Origin: Bretschneidera sinensis
Taxonomy: Eukaryota > Streptophyta > Magnoliopsida > Brassicales > Akaniaceae
NCBI GenBank assembly: GCA_023935145.1
Contig: CM043700.1
Span: 22,829,501 to 22,893,500 of the forward strand
DNA length: 64,000 bases
Direction: 5' to 3'
Below the pieces are notes generated by a model, which worked only from the letters and a program-made list of their open reading frames with translations, was not told where the DNA came from and did no database searches. The stretch's first letter is position 1. Every line of letters starts with the position of its first letter. Positions 11,331 to 23,100 of the stretch are shown one piece after another. Both the position numbers and the translations under genes were made by a program.

Positions 11331-12671
11331 TCCTCGGACATGGCCCAAAACCATTTGTGATCCTTGAGGTCTTGGGTCGCAGTGGTGGGTTCTATGTCAG
11401 AGGGTGGAGATAGTTGAGTGGAAAGATTTAGTTTTTGAATAGGTTTGGTAATGTTATTTTTGGCTCTTGTGATCATTGGGTGGGTATGAGTAGATTGAGA
11501 GTTTGAGGGATTGAAAGTGGTTACTATGAGAGGTGGTGAGTTAGGCGAAGGTGCAGTGGTGGTTAAATTGGATGGCAAAGGTTATGTGTTTGTGGCTGAG
11601 GCTAATGGTCCTGTAGAGGGCATTGGTACTATGCACTGGAGCTGCTTGATAGGTTGCACATCAGATGGGGTAGCATTTGTTGGTGAAGGTGTGGTTGGCA
11701 ATGGAACAGTGATAGGCTGAGGAATCTTGGTAGATAAAGTATCAGGTTGTGGACGGAGAAGGTGAGTGGATAGTCTGCGAAATGGAAAAACCGACTCAAT
11801 AAACTTGACATACCTAGAGACATATGTTTTTTATGTGGATTGATGGAAACAAAGATATGCACTCTGTGTAAGAGAGTAGTCTAGAAAGACATATGGTTTA
11901 GAGTCAGCATCAAGTTTGTGAGAAGAATAGGGGCGAAGCCAAGGGTAGCATAAACATCCAAAGATCCGAAGTTTTGAATAGTTTGGAGAAGTACCAAAAA
12001 TGATTTCAAAAGGAGACGAAATATTAAGTGTTGGAGTTGGCATTCTATTAATTAGATAAATTGCAGTAGCAAATGATTGAGGCCAAAAGGTTAAAGGTAT
12101 TGAGGCATGAGAGAGTAGGGATAAACCTGTTTCAACAATGTGACAATGTCTTCTTTTTTAGTAGCCATTATATTCAGGAGTGTGTGGTGGAGTAGTGAGA
12201 TCAGATATTCCATTGGTAGCAAGAAAGTTGGCTAAAGCTAAATATTCATGACCCTTATCTGAATAAAATGTGCAAATTTTAAGTGTGAAGTGTTTTTCCA
12301 CAATAGTTTTAAATCTTATAAAAACATCTTTGACTTCATATTTGTGCTTCAGTGAATAAAACCAGATGTATTTGGTGAAGTGATCAACAAAGATGACATA
12401 ATATTTAAAACCATCATGTGAGAAAACAGGTGAAGTCTATACATTAGAAAAATTATTTCAAGTGGTTGAGAAGATACAAAAGAAAAATTAGAAAATGAAA
12501 GTTTGTTACTTTATTGCAGTGACAGACATTACATAAAAAATTGGAAGATAATGATGTGGATGAGTCTAATTGATAATGAGAAATAATGTGATTTAAAATA
12601 GGAGATGCTGGATGACCTAATAAATGATGCCACTCAAAAGAAGTTGTCTTGACACTAGAAAAAGCTAACAA
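11312..12671 (-). pseudogene. Copia integrase, frameshifted, catalytic Glu changed to Lys
   Basis: Starting at 12671 the zinc-binding region reads WHHLLGHPASPIL followed by CNVCHCNK (HHCC). The core in other frames has FVDHFTKYIWFY, then a YSDKGHEY block (second Asp), then EYNGY, a stop, and KRRHCHIVETG. The residue after the conserved Ser is normally the catalytic Glu of D,D-35-E and here reads Lys. INRMPTPTLN and FGCLCYPWL follow, typical of the integrase C-terminus. 11312-11578 is the linker to RT. Translation is interrupted at several places. Confidence 0.85.
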
Positions 12672-12679
12672 AGGAGAAT

Positions 12680-13335
12680 TTATTGGAGAAGATGATGGCC
12701 ATTCATAATAGTTTCCCCCGTGCGTAGTTCCTTCACGAAAAAAGAAGATGGTAAGAATTCAATGGACACATTATTTGAGAGACAAAATTTTGAAATGAAG
12801 ATTAAGTTTTTCTTCATGTTAGGTACACAAAAAACATTATTTAATTGAAAAGATGTGCTAGGAGTGTTAAGAGAAGTGGAACCAGTGTGAGTGATGGGGA
12901 GATATGTGCCATCGCCGATCATAATGTCATTGAAACTTGTGTAGGGCGCATGAAGGGATAGACTACTCAAGTCTGCAATGACATGATGAGAAGCACCACT
13001 GTCTAGTAGCTATGTTGGAGTGTTGAAGAAGTATTCGCAGCAAGGTGTGCTCGAGGTTGCCATGGTGTTGGAGAGTTGGTCATAAGAGCACTTGTGATGG
13101 TGGATGGCTGAATGGGAACAAGGCGAAAGGATGGACACTTCTTGGGCGTATGTCCTTGAATCCAACAAATTTGGTAGTAGCCAAGATAGGGACGAGGAGG
13201 CCGATCATTTCGACTGGAGTTTGGCCCGACATTAGAGGATGTGGGGGAGCGATGATTGTAGTTTGGCGACGGATGTCAGCCCGTGTTGCTATGTCTAGAG
13301 AATTGTGATGGACGCCAATTGTTATTTGTAGTCAT
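12680..13335 (-). pseudogene. Copia gag remnant and protease; gag body deleted
   Basis: Translation starts at 13335 (MTTNNN) just 3' of the leader. It continues immediately into what aligns with the end of gag: a zinc knuckle of CCHC type whose first Cys is Tyr (YQICWIQGHTPKKC). Next comes protease with the active-site block LLDSGASHHV (about 13.0 kb) and VFCVPNMKKNLI. In the related copy at 62 kb about 780 bp of gag separate the start codon from the matching segment. This copy has therefore lost the whole capsid-like region, and the deletion lies between short similar 'acaa' sequences. At least two in-frame stops are also present. Confidence 0.8.
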
Positions 13336-13437
13336 GACTGTAGTGGCTTAGAGAAGAAAAAGAGATAGTAGAGATAATGCAAGGGGAAAAGTTAAAGGAA
13401 GAGAAAGATTAAAGAAAGAAAGATAGTGATGGTAGGT

Positions 13438-13449
13438 GCTCTAATACCA
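13438..13449 (-). other. Primer binding site, initiator tRNA-Met type
   Basis: On the minus strand the 12 bases TGGTATTAGAGC directly follow the 5' LTR. This is one mismatch from the common plant copia PBS TGGTATCAGAGC, complementary to the 3' end of initiator tRNA-Met. Confidence 0.85.
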
Positions 13450-13730
13450 TATACAAAGAAATGTAGAAGATAGTGAAGGAAATAAAGGCCACACAAAATG
13501 ATTTTTCATTGATCAGTATTTATAGTAGGTTACAAGGAAATTCAAATACAACAGCTCTATCTAAACTAACTCCAAATTCATTACAATAGCTATATCTAAC
13601 TCCAAATTCAAATACAATAGCTCAATCTAAACTAACTCCAAATTCAAATGAAACAGAAGAATACAAAATTCAAATTACAAAGACAAAGTCAAACCAATTC
13701 AAAACAATATCAGAGAAAGTGTCTCTATCA
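13450..13730 (-). repeat. Copia 5' LTR (281 bp)
   Basis: Pairs with 9610-9855. On the minus strand it starts TGATAGAGACACTTTC and ends CTTTGTATA, next to the PBS. Confidence 0.88.
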
Positions 13731-13735
13731 AGTAC

Positions 13736-14338
13736 AAATGATCTGGATTTTTAAAATTTTTTTTATTGATTTGATCATAATATTAATCTAGTTAGTACTA
13801 TCACATGATCTATAGAGAAGCCTACAATACTAACATATTATCTACCTAAAGTGAAAGAAATAACCAATCAATAGATTAAACTAATAACCCACACATCGAT
13901 AAGAATGAAGCATGAAACTTTGTGATCTCAAGATCTCAACTTAATCTTTTATCATTGAGTCAAAGCTTCATTGACCAAATTTTCCTTTATTCGAAGTAAA
14001 CTCATTGGAAGTTTAGAGATATGTGATTTGGATAAAACTCCATTAGCAAATATTCCTTTTAATGTACGTTGTTGGCAAATACGTACTTAAATGAGCTTGT
14101 AAGGAAGTCCACATATAATTGAGTAATAATAGAGCAATAATTGAGCTCAAGAACAAATCTAGCATTTTTGTTTAGTGAAAAGCAAACTTATTCAAAGTTA
14201 ATTATTTATAATTTCATAGAAAATACAAAAATAATTTCACAGAAGCAAAAATTGAAAATTGTTATTTAATGTCAATAAAATAAAGATTTTTTATATACAA
14301 GAGACCTATATAAGATTAACATGCTTACAACGTACAAG
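13736..14338. other. Gene-free AT-rich stretch
   Basis: No gene or element recognised. Confidence 0.5.
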
Positions 14339-14342
14339 TCTC

Positions 14343-14432
<90 letters not shown>
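14339..14432. repeat. (TC)n microsatellite, ~94 bp
   Basis: A nearly pure TC dinucleotide tract with one interruption (ccc near 14351-14353). The open frame through it encodes Ser/Leu alternation and is not a gene. Confidence 0.97.
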
Positions 14433-14437
<5 letters not shown>

Positions 14438-15240
14438 AGTACAAAACATTTTAGAGCTGTTTTAGATGAATTTCTTAATTCAAAAATATAGTAAGGCTTT
14501 TTTAAGAGTCTATATTTGATGTATTATCTGTGTATAGACTCTAATACACTTATGGTAAACCACAAGCTATCACTTCATTAAATTGTAAACATAAATTTTA
14601 GTAAGCCCTTTTCAATAAATATTAAAAGCAAATATTTTTTTACAAGTAAATCAACATTAATAAGGAAAGACAATTAAAATATGCATATTTCATATCATTG
14701 TTCATATGCACATGCATTAAATAAGATAATCGAAAGAACCGAGAATGGGCCGGTCTAATAGAATAACCATGACAACCAGTATATACTGAAAATAAAAAGG
14801 ACACTGTGATAGCCGGTATACGCTAGAAATAAATTATGTGATAGCTGGGATAAGCTGTAAAGAACCCAGCTGTAAAGAACCGGGAATGAGCCGGTCTAAG
14901 ATAATAACAACCTGTCGATATGTGGGAAAACGTTTCCACAATAATCATTCATGCATTGTATCTGTTTTAATTATTGCTTGCGTTATTGAAATGCTGATGT
15001 GTGGAGTATTATTGTAAATTTATTTATAAATAGATGAGTCTCAGAGACAGTTATAGTGAGAAAAAAGAGAGAAATATGATGAGATATGAATTATTTAAAT
15101 GTTAGACATTATACTATTATCCAGTTATAGGAGAAATAAATGATTAAATATTAACGAGTTATTTATGAAATTTGAATATTTTTAGTAAATTTAATTCATT
15201 GGACTTATGAAGCTCATCCCTAATTGTACAATGATTTCAG
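14433..15240 (+). mobile_element. Possible solo LTR or LTR-like fragment (about 14.75-15.24 kb)
   Basis: 14.74-14.93 kb holds short imperfect repeats of 'gaaccgggaatgagccggtc'. A TATA-like tttataaatagatgag follows near 15.03 kb, then a GA-rich leader. The final ~80 bp (15165-15240) matches 1860-1935 with 'tagtaaatttaattca', 'gaagctca' and 'ttgtacaatgatttcag'. A promoter-like element followed by a sequence found elsewhere in the window suggests an LTR or leader from a retroelement. No coding region or target duplication was identified. Confidence 0.35.
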
Positions 15241-16606
15241 ATTTACAAATCCTAAATCTTATTTTACATTTAAATGGTCCAACTAAAGCTATCACAAAAA
15301 AGGAAAAGTCCAATAAAAAAGCCCAAACAAATTGAGGGGTCATGATCTAGGACACTTCAAAGAAAATCATTTGAAACCAGCAAATTGGGTTTTGGGGCTT
15401 TCTAAACCAGGCTGCACAAATTTAAAAGATCTACATGAATGGGTAAATTCAACATTTAAAGCCCAAAATAACACAAATTTTCCAAATCCCAGCAATTAAG
15501 CCCAAATAAAAAAACCCAACCACAAATGATTACAAAATAAAACCCAATATGGACTTCATCCAACAAGAGTTCAACTCTTCTGCACTAAAAAAAATTGTTA
15601 AGTAAAGGTTACAATATATATAAATTTTGATTATAAAATAGTCTTCACCACATTTAAAATTTTAAAGAGTTCAAATCCATGTGTAAAAACAGTATACTAC
15701 AAGTTTTATTTCACAATTTTTACTATAAATGAGTTGAACTCTTTTATTTCATAATTTTTACTACAGAAGAGTTAAACTCACTCCACAATTAATTAAAGCC
15801 TTATTCTCAAAGCCCAAATTAATATAAAACTAATATCAACATTCTAAGCCCAACTGGTTATTCTCTCTTTAAAGCCCACTGATCTTATTCTTTGCTGCTA
15901 GCTTGTTGGGCAAAAGATAAACGGAGTTTTAAATAGTTACAGCTTAGAAGGAGGTGTCGCGACCGCAATCCACCGTTATTTGAAGGAGAGTGGTACCGAC
16001 GGTTATAGCAGCGCATCGCGATTCCAACAAAAAGCATAACGGTCTGTAACGGCTATAGCTGACTGTGAAAATCAATATGCACGGTTGCGGCATCGAGATA
16101 AACATTATCTATGATCAAGAAGCTTGCTACTCGCGTTTCAAGTTGTACAAAATTTTAAAAATAAAATCATGACCGTAATGCTACAACCCGCATTTAAACA
16201 CCTGCAATGTCCGTAACCGCAATAAATGCCAGGTGACCGAATTTGCGAATGTGACCACAGTTAAAAACCCTAAATGAAGTTGTCATCACTTCTATCTCTA
16301 ATGTCATTGCCAACAAATCTGCAATGTAATTTTACAGAGAGCTACTAGAGATACCCTCGTTTTTGCCACTCTTGTAACATTTAGTGAGTAAACTTGTGAC
16401 TAGGCAAGGAAGGTAGCAACTTGATTAGTAAATTACCGTTTTAACTAATTTAAAAAACCACAACTTGACACTATAGCATATGAGATTAGAGTTTTTAATT
16501 GATTGTTGACGTGACTGTCCAAAAAATGTATCAAAATTGGGTATTCCTATATCTTTGTCGTTTTCTATAAATTCACAACTCATTGGCAAAAATTGGGTGA
16601 TGTTCT
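15241..16606. other. No gene; contains a GC-richer patch at 15.95-16.27 kb
   Basis: 15.25-15.90 kb is AT-rich with many 'aagccca' phrases. 15945-16270 is unusually rich in CG and in 'aacgg', 'gcgacc' and 'ccgcaa' words for this window. It may be an old non-autonomous DNA transposon, but I could not find matching terminal repeats. Confidence 0.4.
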
Positions 16607-16920
16607 CTTCAACCTCTTTCCTAGAGGAGCAAATTCACTTGCTGACTCTTTAGCCAAAGCTGGTGTCAATAGAAGGGAGCAGCTTCTATCATGGTACTGA
16701 ATTTTGTTTGTGAGCATCGATCTTAAGAAAGGTTGAATAAAGAAAAAGAAGTCTTCAGGAATCGGATTTGAAGGAATAGGTGCTTGATGATTATATTTTC
16801 TTTTTGGATATTTTCTTTTTCTATACTATATTGGTTTTATCGACATTCTGCGGTATTGTTTCTGCGCTGCAGTGTTTGTTTTATTATATACTCCATAAAA
16901 ACAAAAACAAAAACATAAAT
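16607..16920 (+). pseudogene. LINE (L1-type) 3' end: RNase H tail plus 3' UTR
   Basis: An in-frame stretch from about 16607 reads PRGANSLADSLAKAGVNRRE and ends at a TGA at 16698-16700. This is the C-terminal signature of the RNase H domain carried by plant L1-type LINEs. About 200 bp of T-rich 3' UTR follow, then an A-rich end with (caaaaa) repeats near 16900. It is a 5'-truncated insertion. The same tail motif occurs at 60.92 kb. Confidence 0.75.
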
Positions 16921-18657
16921 GTTTTTTGATATTATAATTATATAGGAAATTAGTTTTTATTTCTTTTTTATTGAAACAAATCATGATAATTTTTAGTTTT
17001 ATTTCCTTCTGTTATATGTAAAAATAATAATAATAACTCTAATATTAATAATAGTATCACATGCAACATGCATCTGAAAATAATTAGCATTAATAAAAAA
17101 TAATTATGCATAATATTTATCACATCAAAAACACACCCCAGGATAATACCACTCCGTATATAATAACTAAACTTTAATATTGTACATTACATAAATGTAC
17201 AGAAAGATATATACTTTGCTGTATACCTTAGTCATTCGCCAAAAAAAAAAAAGTAATATGATTGTTTCTAAATGAGTATTTGATGTGAAAAAATTGTTGT
17301 CTAACCTGAATCGTCATGACACAAGAGTTTATTTTACTGTAAGATGAAAAAAAAAATGTCACATTTTTTTTCCTTTTCTCATGACATTCAATGTGATATG
17401 GACCATTATATTATATATATTTCATGAACCTGTGTTAGATAAGAATTTCTCATTTAATGTGTTAACATAAAAAATTAATGACAATTAAAGACAAAAAAAA
17501 TGTTTATTAAGATTTAACTCCTTAATTAATTTACATGAAAATTACTACTGTAGTACAACTACCTTCAATTAATGGTTTTAAATGAAAATAAAATAAAAAT
17601 AAGAAATATTTGTAATGCTTTATTAATCGATTAGTAATTGGACGACATTTGTTGAAGTTAAACTGATAATTTATTATTTTAATATTAAAAATTCACTATT
17701 TAATACTGTAAAGAATAAAAATAATAATTTTTTATTCAAATAATCAAAATGAATGTATTTAAATCTTTGCCGCTTGAAAAATCAATATTTTCCCCTATCC
17801 TTAGATCAGACAGGATGGGGCAGCGGGTTTGGGCGGTGCACTCTTTCTCCATTATTGTCTCTTTTTCATTTTTGTTTTTTATTTCAATTTTCTTGAGTAA
17901 AGAACTGAATTTGTACTATATTTTCAGTATATTCCACACGCTTATTTCGCGAGCACCACAGAATATTAGCGTTTGTTTCGGAATAGTGCTGTTCCATAAG
18001 ATTAGCACCTAAACTAATTAGTGTAATCATCCATTGCATGCCATGGATGGATAGAAATTTGTACTCCACATATGTATATAAAAATTAATCGTACACGTCA
18101 TTAATTGGCATGATGATTATATATTGATTGCACTGTAGTCACCGAGATAGGCACCAAATCATTGGTTATCATTCAAAGTTTTAGGATATTTGATTTGAGT
18201 GTTTTAAGTTGATGTTTGAATAACAGGGTCTTATGTACTATTTTTTTTAAACTTAAAAAATAATAGTTTATATTGCACTAGGTAATAATAATTATGTCAA
18301 TTAGTGTTTTAGTCGAAATTTTTTTATTTAGCCCAAACTTATAAAAAATATATGATATAAAAATCAATTTTATTGAATAAAAAAAAATATCTATTTTTCT
18401 CTCTTTTCTAATCATGTCATTCAATAGTGATATGAAGTCTTGTATCATGTATTTTTCATGGACTTGTGTTAAGTATGTTTTTCGTTATAATCCCTCTTTC
18501 TCTATACAAAATAGGAAAATGAACATTAATTGACATCCTCTTTTTCTAATGTTTAATTTGCATCCGTTAATTTTCGAGTTCACATAATTTGTATTATTTT
18601 ATTTCTAGTCTTAATTTGCAATTGCACTTTAAAGATTGCAGATTAATTATGTAGAGA

Positions 18658-18696
<39 letters not shown>

Positions 18697-19190
18697 AGTA
18701 TTAGCGACTAACTAATTGGTAGTCTCTTGAACCATAATTAACGTACGTGCATGCCATCTTTTGTTGGTAAAGATAAATGCATCACAAAGTGAAATATTCA
18801 AAATAAACCATCAGAAATTCTATTAGTAAAATTGTGATAAGTGAGTAAAGTTAAAAATTAGTACAAAAACTTTTGCAGCATCTATAATTAATTATTTACC
18901 CAAAACAGAAAAGAAAAAAATGAACAGGTCAATTAGCAATTTACCTAGTAAAATTAATATTGCTTGTACCAAAAGCATGCAACAACCAGGACAAAAAAAC
19001 ACAAATAGCCAAGACTTAGTGAATTAAGTACTTTTAATTTATTAATAATAAATTATTATATTCATGTAATTAAAGATGCTAATTTAAACAGTCATTCAAT
19101 AAAATCACCTGAGATTGTTTTAAGAGAACCCTGACCTATAGACTAATTATGTCTCATACTCTTTTTAATGGACAAAAGCAATCAAAAGAC
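16921..19190. other. Gene-free AT-rich stretch with an (AT)n tract
   Basis: No gene found. An (AT)n microsatellite of about 30 bp lies at 18663-18692. The open frame at 17749-18012 has no recognisable domain. The last part (19.0-19.23 kb) should contain the 3' UTR of the glutaredoxin gene. Confidence 0.55.
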
Positions 19191-19232
19191 ATAAAACAGT
19201 CTCCAATCAGGCCTTTCATTATATATGATATA

Positions 19233-19676
19233 TCAGAGCCAAAGAGCACCAGCATCTTTGAGGAGAGGGACTAAGGTGCCATTGATATGGCAAGCCATGA
19301 GAGTTTCGATCCCGCCGAGAAACTTTCCACCGATGAATACGGCAGGTACATGCTGCCGGCCGTCAGATTCCGCAGTCTGGAAGAGGACGGCCTGGATGAC
19401 GGGGCCAGAAGAGTGGCGGTCAAGCTCGATGATGGTGGGAGCCACCCCGAGGCTTAAGAGAAGGCGCTTAGCCACGATGCACATGCAGCAATCGCTAATG
19501 CTGAACACAACCACCGCGTTCTCGTTGGCCACCCTCCTCACCATCTCATAAGGGTTCTTCTCATCCTCTTGAATAGTCATGGTCGCTGTTGATGATGAGG
19601 CGACGTCGTTTCCTCTATTGATATTAATCGCCATTTGGATTATTCCTGCAACAGCTGATTTCTTGGCCACTTCCAT
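19233..19676 (-). CDS. CC-type glutaredoxin (ROXY class)
   Basis: An intact 147-residue single-exon protein. The active site CCMC is at residues 63-66, preceded by VVVFSISD, which fits the first strand of a thioredoxin fold. HVPAVFIGG (109-117) supplies the cis-Pro and glutathione-binding loop, and GGIETLMACH (121-130) the GG-containing helix. The C-terminus has the LVPLL motif (135-139) and ends in ALWL, the motif by which ROXY proteins bind TGA-type bZIP factors and TOPLESS-type co-repressors. Family knowledge: plant CC-type glutaredoxins act in nucleus and cytosol as regulators of TGA factors in flower development, nitrogen and stress responses. The N-terminal extension of about 40 residues (Ser/Thr/Asn-rich) makes it longer than many members. 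The start at 19676 is preceded by a purine-rich leader of AAAG repeats. No frame damage or codon oddity was seen. Which ROXY paralog it is cannot be told. Confidence 0.95.
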   Translation of the reverse strand: MEVAKKSAVAGIIQMAININRGNDVASSSTATMTIQEDEKNPYEMVRRVANENAVVVFSISDCCMCIVAKRLLLSLGVAPTIIELDRHSSGPVIQAVLFQTAESDGRQHVPAVFIGGKFLGGIETLMACHINGTLVPLLKDAGALWL

Positions 19677-20003
19677 CTTTCTTTCTTTCTTTTTGGGTGT
19701 TTGATTTTCAAGAGAGAAAAAGATACAAAAAATTGTTACTTGCGGCTACAATGGAGCTTAAGAGAGAAAACAAAGATTGGCAGTGAAAGGGTTTTAACTT
19801 TTAAAGGCATAGTGTTGATAAAGGGATTTTAGTTAGGGGAAAGATGGTCAAAGTAGTAATTGATGACTGCAGTTTAGAGAGGGAAGACAATAAGAAACGA
19901 AAGGGTTCTTGTAGGGATTTGAACGGGGAGAGAGAACAGAACAGCAATGGAACACAGCAGTGTTTTTAGTGCTTATATGACGGCGGTTGTTGTAGACTTT
20001 GCC

Positions 20004-20013
20004 TATGTATATA
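20004..20013 (-). promoter_or_regulatory. Candidate TATA box of the glutaredoxin gene
   Basis: On the minus strand TATATACATA lies about 330 bp upstream of the start codon. It would imply a 5' UTR of about 300 bp containing GA-rich tracts, common in plant leaders. It was chosen only by resemblance and position. AT-rich surroundings make chance matches likely. Confidence 0.3.
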
Positions 20014-20179
20014 TTAGTAATAATTTAATATTACTACTGCCACCAAAGCACAAAATGAAAATTCCAATAAGGAGCAGGAGCCATCCATTTCATCCCTCAC
20101 AATTTGCCACTTTCTCTCTATTCCACATTTTGAATACAAGCTTTATAAAACCCCACTGTTGTAATTTTTTTTAAACGAT

Positions 20180-23100
20180 AACAAAATATGAAAATCAAAA
20201 CTTAAAAACACGTAATGATCATTATTTTTAAGATTTTATTCATTTATGTTTGTATAAACAAGTTTGCTATAGGTTATAGACGAATAGTCTTCTAAGATAC
20301 AACTAAGTTTCAAATTTGTAGTCTGCAGGCAGTAAAATCTGAAAAACTTTCGATTTAATTCTGCTTTAATATATTGAAATATTATGACATAATTTTTTAG
20401 AGAAAAAGAGAGAAAAATGAATTGTATTTTGAAGTAGGGAGTGATGGTATTTGTAGGTGTAGAATAACATTTTCAAATAGTTCTGAAAAGTCGTGTTTTT
20501 TCAGTTGGAAAGACATAATTTTTTCAGATTTAATAAGAATTTTACAATATTGTCTGATAGTTTTTAACAGACCAGATCGTTTCTGTTTAAAAAATATTTA
20601 AAAAATCTTACACATGTTTAAATTACAATCTTTAAATTTAAATCATATTTTTCTGTTTAAATCACAACTTTTATATTCAAACTAATACATTTTAGATTTT
20701 CAAATAACCATTTAATATCATTTTAAATGATTTTTTCTAACACAATATGCCGTCTTCTTTTATGTCCCAAATTTTTAATGAGTGGTATATTGTGATTGGA
20801 AGAGCCTTTATCCGATTTACATAAATAATTTAACAGTAAAGATGTTCAAATAATAATTTTGAAAAACTAAATTAATGCAGAAGCGATTGATCATTAAGTA
20901 TTATGAAAGGAATAAAATTCTCGTAAATCAGATTGATCTTACTTGCAAGTTGGAGTGTTATGGTAATATTGAGAGATTAGTGTGAAATTATGATTATGTC
21001 CCTTATCACGTGTAATGATTTAATTGGTTTATTTATCTGAATCGCGAAATTGTTATTTTTATCTTGGAGTCTGCCACGTGTAAGGGAATTTTCTCATACA
21101 TTATAGTATAACTATTAAGGCACAAAAAGTGAAAATTTCAAGGAAAATTTACTGATGTAATAACGAAGAACAACAATCATCCATTTCATCTATAAGTATT
21201 ATTTATCCGGACCCCTTCAATCATAATGTCACTTTGTTCACTACTTCACATTTTTAATGGAGTGACATTGTGATTGTAGAAATTTGGAAGGGATCCTATA
21301 AGACTCGGTTTACACAAGATTTTTTGTGATGATATTGATATTTGAGTGATAATTTTAAAAAATTAAATTAATAACAAGAAAATTAAAGTAGAGGAAAAAA
21401 AATGAAAAACTGTTTAAGCAATGTGGTACACTCTCATATTTGCTTAAACCCACTATTTTGGATGCCCCAATCTTTATTCATTAAGGAATGAAGATCAAAA
21501 GTTTTAGGATTTTTAAATAAATTATAAGACTATAAAGAAAGACCTAGACAAATATCATAAAAAGAAGATATATCTAACATGATCAAAGAGGGCGGTGGGT
21601 ACCCAGCAAAGTCTGACGGATCTTGATCGATCAGCTCTGTTTATGGAGTAGTACTGAATGTATTTTTTTTCCAAGCGTACGGACAGATCAAACCCTAATC
21701 GTCCACCTTTAGTTAAAGAGCCAGGCATGCCTTATCTTCTCGAGTCTTGTCTCTCGCTCTATCACGCCAGCAGTCAAATGGGGGAACAAGAATAACAGAC
21801 GCAATAGTACATATGTGTCAATCATCTCATGGGAGGATGGGACTCACGCAGAACAGTACCAATATATTCCAAAAATATCCCAACAGAAAAGGATTCGCGC
21901 CTCCCTCACATTTTTTTCTCCACAAGCCCAAGCTGATCCCCCAGGGCATCAGTTTATCATAATTCATAACGGTCATCTGCCAAAAATGCTTTTGAATTAC
22001 CCAAACTTTCCTTTTTTATTTCCATTTAATAAGCTAAAATTTTATTGTTTTTTTCCAAGAGGGTCTTTAATTTTATATTGTCCAAAATTTTATTAATAAT
22101 TTTAAAAAAATTTAATGATAATACTATTTTTATTTTTGGTAAATTACATAGACCTCGTTTGAAGTAATGTATAATTGTAAGCATTTTCTTTACATTTTTT
22201 AAATTTTCACTTAAATTTTCTGATAAGAAAAATTAAATTTGATTTCATGTAATTCTATGTGATTAAATTATTTTATTATGGGGTGTAAGGGCTTCAATTC
22301 TCTAATAGAAAAGATTAAATTTGATTTCATATGATTAAATTTTTTTATAAATAATGTAAATAAAAATTTAAAAAAATACTAAAAGTGTTTATAATTATCA
22401 TTCATTTTAAAAGAAAACTATGTAATTTATTCTATTATTTTTTTATTTTCACATTTATATTGGTATTACATATAAAATTTTCAAAATTTCCTAATAAAAT
22501 ATGATGGAAAACAATCCGGTCTAACCAAAATATTTTGCAAATGACAGGAGCGGAGGAGAGAAAATCTATAATAAGGAAGCCAACATGGAACGACTGAAAC
22601 GCCGACGTTTGACGGTCAGTCTAGGTGGGTAGGCTTTGTACGTGCATACTACAGTGACGCCGTCAGATTATTATGCCTTTCTCAGTCTCTCTGTAGTCCC
22701 TAGGAGTATAGGATGCCATGGTGCTTGTTGTAATTTTCTTGGTCAAAGATCTCAAGATATACATCTGTGATTCTGTCAACTTTTAGTGTTGACCTTCGAG
22801 CCCAACATTTCCAAATAATTAAGAATCATGCCGATGACTTTGGCTCCATTAGTTACCTCGTTAAGCAAATTAATTTTTTTTATGTCAGCTTGAATTAATG
22901 GATTTGTGTTAAGAGTTTTGGACATTTACTTAAATATAATTTAAATTATTAAAATTTAAAGAAACAATATTTTTACTGTTTTTTATTATGAATTGAACAC
23001 TACTGAATATGGTAAGATTAGAATTATTAAAATAAATTATCGAAAAAAAATTAATATAAATGTGATATGTAAAGAAATTAGATGGATAAAACGATAACTT

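Larger units (their letters stand above)
9605..13735 (-). mobile_element. Short Ty1/copia retrotransposon, minus strand, gag-deleted
   Basis: A complete-ended element read on the minus strand: 5' LTR 13450-13730, PBS 13438-13449, remnants of gag/protease/integrase/RT/RNase H, PPT, and 3' LTR 9610-9855. Flanks are GGTAC (9605-9609) and AGTAC (13731-13735), a 4/5 match to a 5-bp target duplication. Both LTRs begin TGATAGAG and end TATA rather than the usual CA. The reading frame is broken by stops and shifts, and most of gag is gone. The element is only about 4.1 kb, so it could not move by itself. The LLDSGASHH, WHHLLGHP and YVDD motifs and the domain order PR-IN-RT-RH define copia. Sequence style resembles RE1-type elements. 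A related element lies at 61.8-63.8 kb. Confidence 0.92.

Noticed and set aside
14259..14465. 68-codon frame with long Ser-Leu alternation
   Set aside because: Translation of the (TC)n microsatellite.
17749..18012. 87-codon frame in AT-rich DNA
   Set aside because: No recognisable motif, composition-driven, no promoter or homology signal that I can see.
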